5,654 nt of DNA from CAZJHX01 sp964545715 (lineage in GTDB: Bacteria > Myxococcota_A > UBA9042 > GCA-2863065), in assembly GCA_964545715.1 (NCBI GenBank), contig CAZJHX010000285.1, forward strand, positions 1 to 5,654, written 5' to 3'. Both the position numbers and the translations under genes were made by a program. Shown here one piece after another: positions 1-5,654 of this stretch. How positions within the stretch are numbered: position 1 is the first letter of the stretch; every line of letters starts with the position of its first letter. Below the pieces are notes generated by a model, which was given only the letters and a program-made list of their open reading frames with translations, ran no database searches and was not told where the DNA came from.

Positions 1-405
1 GTGGAGGCGCCCGACAAGCGCGAGCTGTCACGCGCAATGCAGGGGCTGGGCATTCGGCTGGCGCGGCGCCTCAACGGCGTGTGGCGCCGTCGCGGCAAGG
101 TCTTCGACGGCCGCTACCACGCCCGCGCCCTCACGACCCCGCTCGAGGTTCGGCGCGGTCTGGCCTATGTCCTCAACAACGCGCGCCGCCACGCCGCCCG
201 CGGCGGCCACCGATATCCCAAGGACTGGCTGGACCCATACTCCACCTGCCTCGAGTTCGAGGGCTGGCGCGAGCACCCGGTGCCCCCGGAACACGCCATA
301 TGCCTGAACCGCGCCCCGCCCGCCACCTGGCTGCGTCGCGAAGGCTGGCGAAAGTACGGGCTCATCCCAATCGCAGAGCTGCCGCGCCCTTGGCTGGCCC
401 GTTGA
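1..405 (+). CDS. IS200/REP-associated tyrosine transposase (RAYT-like, Y1_Tnp), C-terminal part
   Basis: This is the C-terminal 134 residues of a Y1 (HUH-family) single-strand transposase. It reads in frame from the first base, and the opening VEAPDKRELSRAMQGL matches the stretch that in this family directly follows the metal-binding HxH motif (usually HVHLLVEA). The first GTG is therefore probably an internal valine codon and the true start lies upstream. Family hallmarks are the segment GKVFDGRYHAR (residues 32-42) and YVLNN (56-60), whose Tyr56 aligns with the catalytic tyrosine of IS200-type enzymes (YIRNQ). A further match is DPYSTCLEFEGW (78-89), typical of the myxobacterial and deltaproteobacterial versions. 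Such proteins nick and join DNA at short hairpins. RAYTs are usually single-copy domesticated genes rather than active insertion sequences, and I see no clear flanking hairpin or insertion-sequence end. The reading frame is intact to its TGA. Whether the missing half is intact cannot be judged. Confidence 0.85.
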   Translation: MEAPDKRELSRAMQGLGIRLARRLNGVWRRRGKVFDGRYHARALTTPLEVRRGLAYVLNNARRHAARGGHRYPKDWLDPYSTCLEFEGWREHPVPPEHAICLNRAPPATWLRREGWRKYGLIPIAELPRPWLAR

Positions 406-542
406 CCACGCGCGGCTGAGCTACAAGGATCCAACGAGGCTCCGCCTGGACTCGCCGCTAGGTCAGGCAGGTCGCGCTCCGACAGCGCCGTGGACCGGGG
501 GCGGGTGTTGCGACGACAAAAGCCGAGCTGACTGTTGAGGCG

Positions 543-1994
543 CTACTCGATGACGTGGCTGGTCGGCTCGACGCGGGCCTCGCCGTTCAGGGTGTGGCGC
601 AGCTTGGAGATCTCTTCGTAGATCAGCTCTCGGGCGCGGTTGATGCCGCCGATCGGGTGGTGCTCGGGCAGGGAGTGGTACGGCGTGAAGGACAGGTGCT
701 CGCAGAAGTTGTCCTGCGCCTCGCCCTGAAAGGTCTGGGCCGGGATCGTGATAGTGGCCACCTTGATGAACGGGGACTCGTCCTCATCCCAGTCCAGGGT
801 CGGGTCCTCGATCGGCATGGTGCCCGGGTCGGTCTGCTTCTGGACCATGAACTCGAAGCAGGCGTCCTTGGTCAGCAGGTGATCGGCCATCACCTCGCGC
901 AGGTAGTTGTCGTTCATCGTCTCCGGCTCTTCGTCGGACTCGCCGTCACACGGGCGCGCGCTGTACTTCACGGCGTGGTCGCCGAGGCGGTACGGGACGG
1001 TGCTCCAGTAGCGGGACAGCAGCGGGCTGGCGATCTTCTTGGCCAGCACCTTGAGCGTGATAGTCAGCTCGCGGATGTGCCACTCCAGCGGGTTGAGGCC
1101 AAAGAAGAAGGTCACCGGGTTGCCGTCGAAGGCCTTCTGCGAGAACTCGACGTAGTCCAGGGCGTTGCGCACCATCAGGACCGGGGTGTTGATCAGCAGA
1201 AAGTCCTGGGTCTGCGCGTCCCGCTCGCTCTGCAGGATCTTCTCGCCCTCGACGCCCATCAGCTTGATGGCCATGCCGCGGATGTCGCCCTCTTCGTCGA
1301 CCGCGATGCGGAAGGCGCCGTTGCTGTAGCGGATCCAGGCCGGATAGTTCGTGTTTTCAGCGAAGACACCGACGCGCATGTCAGCGGGCAGGGCGTCGTT
1401 TTCGATCTGGACAAAGGCGCTCACACAGCCGTGCGCTTTGGGGTGGGCGTCGCGCAATGCGGGGCGCTGGCCGGCGTCATACTCGCCCTGGATGTGGGCC
1501 TTGGCGGCGTCGATGACGGCCTGGATCGCCTCGGCCTCGCCCGCCGGCACGTACTCTTCCGCCAGCTTGGGGCAGTAGCCGTTGTTGGTCGCGTATTTGC
1601 TGAGCGCGCTGAAGGCGAACCAGCCGACCCAGGACACGTCGTCCAGCTCGTCCAGGTCGTCGTAGATGTTGTCGTCCGCCGTGCCCGGGCGCTCGTCTGC
1701 GCCGTCGCGGTAGGCGATGATGTTGCGCGCGGCGCGGCCCCAGAGGTGGGCGTCATCGTCCAGCGTGTCCACGTCCGCCGTGTTCACCAGGCGCAGCACG
1801 CAGGCGGCCTCGTAGCTGTGGTCTTCGATGCCGTTGGCGTCGGCCTTGCCGAGCTGCACAAAGGTGTCGAACTCCCCATCCATCTGGCCCTCGTCCTCGA
1901 CGGCCAGGTCGGTCTCGTCGGCACAACCGGCGGGCAGCGTGAACGGGAGGGCCATGACCAGCGCGGCCACCAGCAGCCCTCGGCGACCTGGCAC
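543..1994 (-). CDS. Exported lipoprotein: helix-hairpin-helix-like module fused to a catalase-like heme domain
   Basis: Predicted 483-residue lipoprotein. From the GTG at 1994 it begins MPGRRGLLVAALVMALPF, a lipoprotein signal peptide ending in lipobox LPAGC (Cys24). The frame stays open to an ATG at 2153, but I prefer the GTG. By hand count, third-position GC is about 86% over the first 58 codons after it and about 55% over the 53 codons before it. A GGAAG lies 8 bases upstream, and the ATG has no clear ribosome site. Residues about 60-134 (VNTADVDTLDDDAHLWGRAA, then GTADDNIYDDLDELDDVSWVG) resemble the helix-hairpin-helix-like module of myxobacterial secreted proteins. Residues about 175-460 are catalase-like, closest in style to the y4iL group. 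RDAHPKAHGCVSAF aligns with the distal-His motif RVVHAKGAGAFGYF (His184), and INTPVLMVRN with NNTPIFFIRD. PYRLGDHAVKYS (334-345) and PEHHPIGGINRAR (443-455) follow. The canonical proximal-tyrosine motif (RxFxYxDxxR) is not seen, so catalase activity is uncertain and a peroxidase-like role is possible. The mature part has six further cysteines, fitting an exported protein. Confidence 0.82.
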   Translation of the reverse strand: MPGRRGLLVAALVMALPFTLPAGCADETDLAVEDEGQMDGEFDTFVQLGKADANGIEDHSYEAACVLRLVNTADVDTLDDDAHLWGRAARNIIAYRDGADERPGTADDNIYDDLDELDDVSWVGWFAFSALSKYATNNGYCPKLAEEYVPAGEAEAIQAVIDAAKAHIQGEYDAGQRPALRDAHPKAHGCVSAFVQIENDALPADMRVGVFAENTNYPAWIRYSNGAFRIAVDEEGDIRGMAIKLMGVEGEKILQSERDAQTQDFLLINTPVLMVRNALDYVEFSQKAFDGNPVTFFFGLNPLEWHIRELTITLKVLAKKIASPLLSRYWSTVPYRLGDHAVKYSARPCDGESDEEPETMNDNYLREVMADHLLTKDACFEFMVQKQTDPGTMPIEDPTLDWDEDESPFIKVATITIPAQTFQGEAQDNFCEHLSFTPYHSLPEHHPIGGINRARELIYEEISKLRHTLNGEARVEPTSHVIE

Positions 1995-2063
1995 ATTCCC
2001 CGCTTCCGATCCCGGGCCAGCTCGTCTTCGCCGACGCTTGAACGTGCCACCAGCATGCCCTGC

Positions 2064-2080
2064 GGTCGGCTCAGCCGACC
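2064..2080. repeat. Perfect palindrome in the divergent intergenic region
   Basis: GGTCGGC (2064-2070) and GCCGACC (2074-2080) form a perfect 7-bp inverted repeat around a TCA loop. An overlapping alternative pairing, GCGGTC (2062-2067) with GACCGC (2082-2087), is also possible. The element lies about 70 bp upstream of the preferred start of the leftward lipoprotein gene and about 110 bp upstream of the promoter of the rightward gene. No T-run follows on either strand, so it is not an intrinsic terminator. It could be a binding site for a dimeric regulator or a hairpin in the leader of the leftward transcript. The repeat is seen directly; any function is inferred. Confidence 0.45.
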
Positions 2081-2187
2081 TGACCGCGGGCTCGAAACCG
2101 GGAAATCGTGCCAGTTCGCCGAGGGCTGCTAGGAAACGTCGTGTTGTCGTCATGTCGGACCAGTTACCATGCTGAGCCGTGAAACTC

Positions 2188-2196
2188 TGCTAGAAT
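2188..2196 (+). promoter_or_regulatory. Putative extended -10 promoter of the DAHP synthase operon
   Basis: TGCTAGAAT is an extended -10 element (TG, one base, then TAGAAT, one mismatch from TATAAT). It stands in a locally AT-richer stretch and would start transcription near 2203, giving a leader of about 24 bases before the GTG. No good -35 hexamer stands at 16-18 bp; TTACCA at 2164-2169 is about 21 bp away. Extended -10 promoters can work without a strong -35. A short inverted repeat, GCTA/TAGC (2189-2203), overlaps it. Assigned by eye. Confidence 0.4.
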
Positions 2197-2215
2197 CGTT
2201 AGCTTGCGAGTAAGT

Positions 2216-2220
2216 AGGAG
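2216..2220 (+). promoter_or_regulatory. Shine-Dalgarno site fixing the GTG start of the DAHP synthase gene
   Basis: AGGAG is followed by a six-cytosine spacer and then the GTG at 2227. This near-ideal site decides the start, and the resulting N-terminus (MIITLEPNSP) matches the usual beginning of type I-beta DAHP synthases (M-I-hydrophobic-x-L-x-P). Confidence 0.8.
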
Positions 2221-2226
2221 CCCCCC

Positions 2227-3309
2227 GTGATCATTACACTGGAGCCCAATAGCCCACAGCGGGTCATCGACGCTCTATGTCGTTTGGCCGATAGGTATGC
2301 CGTGCAGCCCCGGGTACATGCATTCCACGGCGCCAATCAGGATGTCACCGAGGTGCATCTGATCGGCTCGACCGCGCAGATCCCCAAGCAGCCGTTCGAG
2401 GACGTGCCCGGCGTCGCGCGTGTTGTGCGTGTCTCCAAAAAATATCGCCTGGTGGGCCGCCATGCGGAGACCAGCGAGCGCATCGGGTTCGAGTACAACG
2501 GCGTCAACTTCGATGACAGCACGCTCAACGTCTTTGCGGGCTTGTGCGCGGTCGATACGCCCGAGCACGTGGATCTGATGATGGCCGCCGTCGCCGCCCA
2601 GGGGCTCTCGACCACGCGCATGGGCGCCTACAAGCCGCGCACATCGCCGTACGACTTTCAGGGGCTCGGCAAGGACTGCCTGCCGTGGGTCTTTGAGGCG
2701 GCTGGGCGGCACGGCATCAAGGTCATCGCCATGGAGGTGACGGCCCCCGAGTGTCTGGACGAGATCGCCGAGGCGCTGGACCAGACCGGCCACCCGACCG
2801 GCGTGATGGCGCAGATCGGCACCCGCAACACGCAGAACTTCGAGCTTTTGAAGAAGGTGGGCCGCGGTCCCTTCCCGGTGCTGTTCAAGCGCGGGATGGG
2901 CATCACGCTGGAGGAGTCGCTCAACGCATGCGAGTACATCGCGAGCGAGGGCAACCAGCGCATCGTCTTCTGCCTGCGGGGCGTGAAGTCGCATCTGGGG
3001 GATCCGCACCGCAATCTGGTCGATTTCGCGCATGTGCCCGTGGTGCGCCGTCTCACGCGTCTGCCCGTGTGCATCGACCCCTCTCACAGCGTCGGACGCG
3101 CGTTCGTGGCTCCGGACGGGCTGCCGGACGTCTTTCACGCGACGGGGCAGGGGATCATCGCGGGCGCGAACCTGGTGCTGGTCGATTTTCACCCGGCGCC
3201 CGAAAAGGCGCTGTGCGATGGACCGCAGGCGCTTCTGCTTCCCCAGTTGCCCGGTTTTCTGCAGTATGTGAGGCGGGTGCGTGAGGCATACGAGGCAGTG
3301 ACAGCATGA
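2227..3309 (+). CDS. aroF: 3-deoxy-7-phosphoheptulonate (DAHP) synthase, type I-beta, divergent active site
   Basis: This cytosolic enzyme would condense phosphoenolpyruvate with erythrose 4-phosphate to DAHP, the first step of the shikimate pathway. The 360-residue protein has an N-terminal ferredoxin-like (ACT-like) domain (about 1-75), the feedback domain of Thermotoga-type enzymes, then a TIM barrel. Barrel landmarks are GAYKPRTSPYDFQGLG (133-148), QIGTRNTQNFELL (196-208), PVLFKRGMGITLEE (217-230), RNLVDFAHVP (262-271), DPSH (284-287) and ALCDG (328-332). Metal ligands Cys107, His287 and Asp331 are recognisable by alignment with the T. maritima enzyme (Cys102, His272, Asp309). The fourth ligand, glutamate in the usual VEVHP, is Asp320 here (VDFHP). 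Other departures are AGPC to AGLC (104-107), CERG to CLRG (249-252) and GARN to GTRN (198-201). Many key residues persist, so catalysis is likely. A paralogue with altered metal binding or substrate, for example in specialised metabolism, cannot be excluded. The gene overlaps the next one by 4 bp. Confidence 0.9.
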   Translation: MIITLEPNSPQRVIDALCRLADRYAVQPRVHAFHGANQDVTEVHLIGSTAQIPKQPFEDVPGVARVVRVSKKYRLVGRHAETSERIGFEYNGVNFDDSTLNVFAGLCAVDTPEHVDLMMAAVAAQGLSTTRMGAYKPRTSPYDFQGLGKDCLPWVFEAAGRHGIKVIAMEVTAPECLDEIAEALDQTGHPTGVMAQIGTRNTQNFELLKKVGRGPFPVLFKRGMGITLEESLNACEYIASEGNQRIVFCLRGVKSHLGDPHRNLVDFAHVPVVRRLTRLPVCIDPSHSVGRAFVAPDGLPDVFHATGQGIIAGANLVLVDFHPAPEKALCDGPQALLLPQLPGFLQYVRRVREAYEAVTA

Positions 3310-5654
3310 GGCTAATCCTGGTCGCGACGGTGTTGGCCGTCGCGGCGTCGTGTACACCGGCAGCGGCTCCGCGGGACGGCGGCGACGACGACACCGGCGA
3401 GGCGGAGACCACCGACACCGGGGGCGCGGTCGAGGACACGACCACCGTGGACGATACGGGGGCCACAACCGCCGACACGGGCGACGTGCCGGACACCGAC
3501 TCGGGTGACCAAACCACCGACGACACCACCGGCGCCGAGGACACGTCGGGCACAGAGGACACCGGCGAGGACACCGGCCCGCCACCGTGCGAGGCCGATG
3601 CCGACTGTGACGACACGAACCCCTGCACCACGGACGTCTGCGGCCTCGGGGGCGTGTGCAAGTTCATCGGCAACGGCGCGGACTGCGATGACGGGGACCC
3701 GTGCACTTACGACGACGAGTGCGACGGCCCCAAGTGCATCGGCGTGCCGCTGGTCTGCGAAGACGACGAGCTGTGCACGGACGACTCCTGCGACGAGCTG
3801 GGCGAGTGCCTGTTTGCGCCCAACGACCTCGCTTGCGACGACGGCAGCGCCTGCACCGACGGCGACAAGTGCCAGAACACGGTCTGCGTCGCCGGCGCGC
3901 TGACCGTCTGCGACGACGAGAACGTGTGTACGGCGGATACGTGTAACCCGGAGACGGGGGAGTGCTCGTTTGTAAGCCTGAACGACGGCGCGTCCTGTGA
4001 CGACGGTGACCTGTGCTCGGTGGGCGACAGCTGCCACGCGGACGTGTGCGAGCCCGGATTTCAGCTCAACTGCGACGACGCCGACGTCTGCACCGACGAT
4101 TTCTGCGACCCGACCACAGGCTTCTGCGTGACGACCCCCAACGAGCAGCCGTGCGATGACGAGAGCGTGTGCACGGCGGTCGACCAGTGCCAGGACGGCA
4201 AGTGCGTCGGGCTGGATCCGATCGACTGCAGCGACGGCAATCAGTGCACCGACGACCCGTGCGATCCTGTGCTGGGCGAGTGCGGCCACATCAACAACAC
4301 CAAGTTCTGTGAAGACGGCAACCCGTGCACGGCGGGCGATAAGTGCAAGAACTCGGTGTGCAAGTCGGGGGATCAGCCGTTCTGCGATGATGAAAACGAC
4401 TGCACCACGGACTTCTGCGACCCCGAGACCGGCGAGTGCGCCTACGAGCCCGTGCTGGTCGGTGGCTGCGAGGACGGCGACCAGTGCACGCTCTTTGACA
4501 GCTGCGCCGAGGGCGAGTGCCTGGCCGGCGCGCCCAAGGTCTGCGATGACGGCAACAGCTGTACGCTGAACCAGTGCAACTCCGAGACCGGTGACTGCCA
4601 GCACCCGGGCGTGGAGGACGGGCTGGCGTGCGACGACGGCCTGCCGTGCACCCTGGAGGACCTCTGTACCGAGTCGGAGTGCGCCGGGACGCCCAAGGAC
4701 TGCGACGACGGCGATCCGTGCACCGAGGGTGAGGCCTGCGACGCGCCCAGCGGCCAGTGCACCCCGGGCTCAGCCGTAAACTGTGATGACGGCAACGAGT
4801 GCACCGCGGACGACTGCAGCTCCGAGGACGGTGGGTGCCAGAACATCGCCGAGGCCGACGGGCTGGAGTGCGAGCTGCCGTCGTCGTGCGATATCGCGAG
4901 CTGTATAGACGGTGAGTGCAGCAGCGAGGGCGTGCAGGACTGCGATGACGGCAACCCGTGCACCATCGACACGTGCAACGCGGCGACCGGAGGCTGCCAG
5001 TACTCGGCCGAGGACTGCGGCTCGTCGACGGTCGACTGCCTCAACGGCTTCTGCGACCAGGCCGCGGGCGGGTGCGTCGTGGACGGCGACGACGCCAAGT
5101 GCAATGACAACATCAGCTGCTCCATCGACGCCTGCGAGCCGGGCCTCGGGTGCACTCACAGCTATGCGGGCTGCGGCTGCCAGCAGGCCCTGGTCCAGAA
5201 CTTCGATACAGGCGCCGCCCCGGGCTGGGTCTTGTCCGGTACCCACCCGTTCGTGAAGTGGCAGGTCGTCTCGGACCTCAAGTCCACCACCGGCCTCGGC
5301 AGCCTCTACTTCGGCAACCCGACGACTCAGAACTACAACGCAAAGAGCGCCGGCACGGCGACCGCCAACTCGGTGGTGGTGCCGAGCACCGCGGCCCCAG
5401 TGCTGCGGTTCTGGGTCTACTACGCCATCGAGCTGGGCAGCACGTGGGACAAGTTTTTTGTGCGCGTGAACGGCAACGAGGTCTGGAGCAAGGCCAACGG
5501 CAGCGGCAGCGTGTGGCAGCTGGTCACCGTCAACCTGGCCGCCTACAAAGGGCAGACGGTCAGCGTTCAGTTCGACTTCGACACGATCGACTCTCTGTAC
5601 AACAGCACCTTCGGCATTGTCGTAGACGACGTCGAGATTGTGGGGTGTGACTAG
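3306..5654 (+). CDS. Large cysteine-rich repeat lipoprotein with C-terminal beta-sandwich-like domain
   Basis: This 782-residue protein is probably a surface or outer-membrane lipoprotein. The signal peptide MRLILVATVLAVAASC puts the lipidated cysteine at 16; the lipobox AASC is somewhat weak. An Asp/Thr/Gly-rich linker follows (about 23-94), then 20 four-cysteine units (101-about 620) of the Dictyostelium CTDC repeat type, with core CDDGxxCTxDxC. The protein has 85 cysteines by hand count. The last 155 residues or so (from FDTGAAPGW at 633) form a probable jelly-roll or MAM-like beta-sandwich with SLYFGNPTTQNY, LRFWVYY, VWQLVTVNLAAYKGQTV and VVDDVEI, a fold common at the end of myxobacterial secreted proteins. 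I see no catalytic motif and no C-terminal membrane anchor or sorting tail. A weak GAGG lies 10 bases before the ATG, and the start overlaps the DAHP synthase stop (ATGA), suggesting translational coupling. The likely role is a rigid, acidic, disulfide-braced stalk presenting an adhesion or carbohydrate-binding domain; this role is inferred. Confidence 0.88.
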   Translation: MRLILVATVLAVAASCTPAAAPRDGGDDDTGEAETTDTGGAVEDTTTVDDTGATTADTGDVPDTDSGDQTTDDTTGAEDTSGTEDTGEDTGPPPCEADADCDDTNPCTTDVCGLGGVCKFIGNGADCDDGDPCTYDDECDGPKCIGVPLVCEDDELCTDDSCDELGECLFAPNDLACDDGSACTDGDKCQNTVCVAGALTVCDDENVCTADTCNPETGECSFVSLNDGASCDDGDLCSVGDSCHADVCEPGFQLNCDDADVCTDDFCDPTTGFCVTTPNEQPCDDESVCTAVDQCQDGKCVGLDPIDCSDGNQCTDDPCDPVLGECGHINNTKFCEDGNPCTAGDKCKNSVCKSGDQPFCDDENDCTTDFCDPETGECAYEPVLVGGCEDGDQCTLFDSCAEGECLAGAPKVCDDGNSCTLNQCNSETGDCQHPGVEDGLACDDGLPCTLEDLCTESECAGTPKDCDDGDPCTEGEACDAPSGQCTPGSAVNCDDGNECTADDCSSEDGGCQNIAEADGLECELPSSCDIASCIDGECSSEGVQDCDDGNPCTIDTCNAATGGCQYSAEDCGSSTVDCLNGFCDQAAGGCVVDGDDAKCNDNISCSIDACEPGLGCTHSYAGCGCQQALVQNFDTGAAPGWVLSGTHPFVKWQVVSDLKSTTGLGSLYFGNPTTQNYNAKSAGTATANSVVVPSTAAPVLRFWVYYAIELGSTWDKFFVRVNGNEVWSKANGSGSVWQLVTVNLAAYKGQTVSVQFDFDTIDSLYNSTFGIVVDDVEIVGCD
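3372..3587 (+). repeat. Low-complexity Asp/Thr/Gly linker-coding tract
   Basis: Residues about 23-94 of the repeat lipoprotein are almost entirely Asp, Thr, Gly, Glu, Ala and Ser, with recurring DTG and EDTG motifs and no cysteine before residue 95. It separates the lipid anchor from the folded repeats and is probably an extended, strongly acidic tether. Its many threonines are possible glycosylation sites, though no enzyme for this is in the window. The repeated GACACCGGC-like codons make the tract prone to length change. Confidence 0.75.
3606..5180 (+). repeat. Tandem array of 20 four-cysteine (CTDC-type) repeats in two alternating registers
   Basis: Twenty in-frame units of about 23-29 residues each carry exactly four cysteines, with first cysteines at residues 101, 127, 151, 177, 202, 231, 256, 283, 308, 335, 360, 388, 413, 442, 466, 493, 522, 546, 571 and 599. 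Type B spacing is C-x5-C-x4-C-x5/6-C (as in CDDENVCTADTCNPETGEC). Type A is C-x5-C-x5-C-x4-C (as in CDDGSACTDGDKCQNTVC). Units 1-14 alternate B, A, B, A without exception, so the real period is a pair of 50-54 residues (150-162 bp). Units 15 and 17 have mixed spacing; 16, 18 and 20 are type B; 19 is a looser B with x6 first. The DNA is also similar between units (for example GACGGCAACCCGTGCAC recurs), consistent with growth by duplication. Confidence 0.88.

Noticed and set aside
437..447. AGGC-TCC-GCCT mini-palindrome downstream of the transposase, considered as a REP element
   Set aside because: The stem is only 4 bp, it lacks the guide tetranucleotide usual for RAYT substrates, and no second copy is seen in the window. 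The rest of the 406-542 gap shows nothing convincing.
515..542. Possible terminator after the leftward lipoprotein gene (AGC-TCG-GCT followed by TTTT on the minus strand)
   Set aside because: The stem is only 3 bp, too weak for an intrinsic terminator, and the T-run is just four bases.
555..2132. A 525-codon open frame on the + strand opposite the catalase-like gene
   Set aside because: It is the antisense shadow of a GC-rich gene. Its translation is low-complexity Val/Ala/Leu/Gly/Arg with no recognisable motif, whereas the minus strand gives catalase motifs and a lipobox.
2275..3585. Long minus-strand frame opposite the DAHP synthase
   Set aside because: The product is rich in Arg/Pro/Cys/His without family features, and the + strand carries unmistakable DAHP synthase motifs over the same bases.
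3312..4604. A 430-codon minus-strand frame opposite the cysteine repeats
   Set aside because: Its apparent repeats are the complement of the Asp/Cys codons (GAC/TGC read as Val/Ala). It has no signal and no ribosome site that I can see.
3606..5180. Regularly spaced repeats considered as a CRISPR or non-coding satellite array
   Set aside because: The units are degenerate at DNA level, strictly in frame, with conserved cysteine and aspartate codons. The constraint is on protein, not on DNA identity.

Overview
The window is GC-rich DNA with strongly G/C-biased third codon positions. Its protein style points to a myxobacterium-like member of the former Deltaproteobacteria (Myxococcota or a relative such as Bradymonadota). 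The clues are lipoproteins with Asp/Thr-rich linkers, long cysteine-rich 'slime mold' (Dictyostelium CTDC-type) repeats, a helix-hairpin-helix-like module in an exported lipoprotein, and a RAYT/IS200-like transposase of a kind common in these genomes. The lineage is inferred from protein style only; there is no rRNA or other marker here.

Layout. Positions 1-405 (+) hold the C-terminal part of an IS200/REP-associated tyrosine transposase whose HUH half lies before the window. A 137-bp gap without convincing signals follows. Positions 543-1994 (-) encode an exported lipoprotein with a helix-hairpin-helix-like module fused to a divergent catalase-like heme domain. A roughly 230-bp divergent intergenic region contains a perfect 7-bp-arm palindrome, an extended -10 promoter and a strong ribosome binding site facing right. 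Positions 2227-3309 (+) encode a type I-beta 3-deoxy-7-phosphoheptulonate (DAHP) synthase with altered active-site residues. Overlapping its stop codon by ATGA, positions 3306-5654 (+) encode a 782-residue lipoprotein: lipobox, Asp/Thr-rich linker, 20 four-cysteine repeats and a C-terminal beta-sandwich-like domain.

How the genes relate. The two rightward genes look co-transcribed and translationally coupled, which pairs a cytosolic shikimate-pathway entry enzyme with a very large disulfide-rich surface protein. The leftward heme lipoprotein may share regulation through the intergenic region. No known system explains the set, and no complete new system is demonstrated. The parts most worth a second look are the two-register alternation of cysteine repeats, the DAHP synthase substitutions, and the module fusion in the catalase-like lipoprotein.
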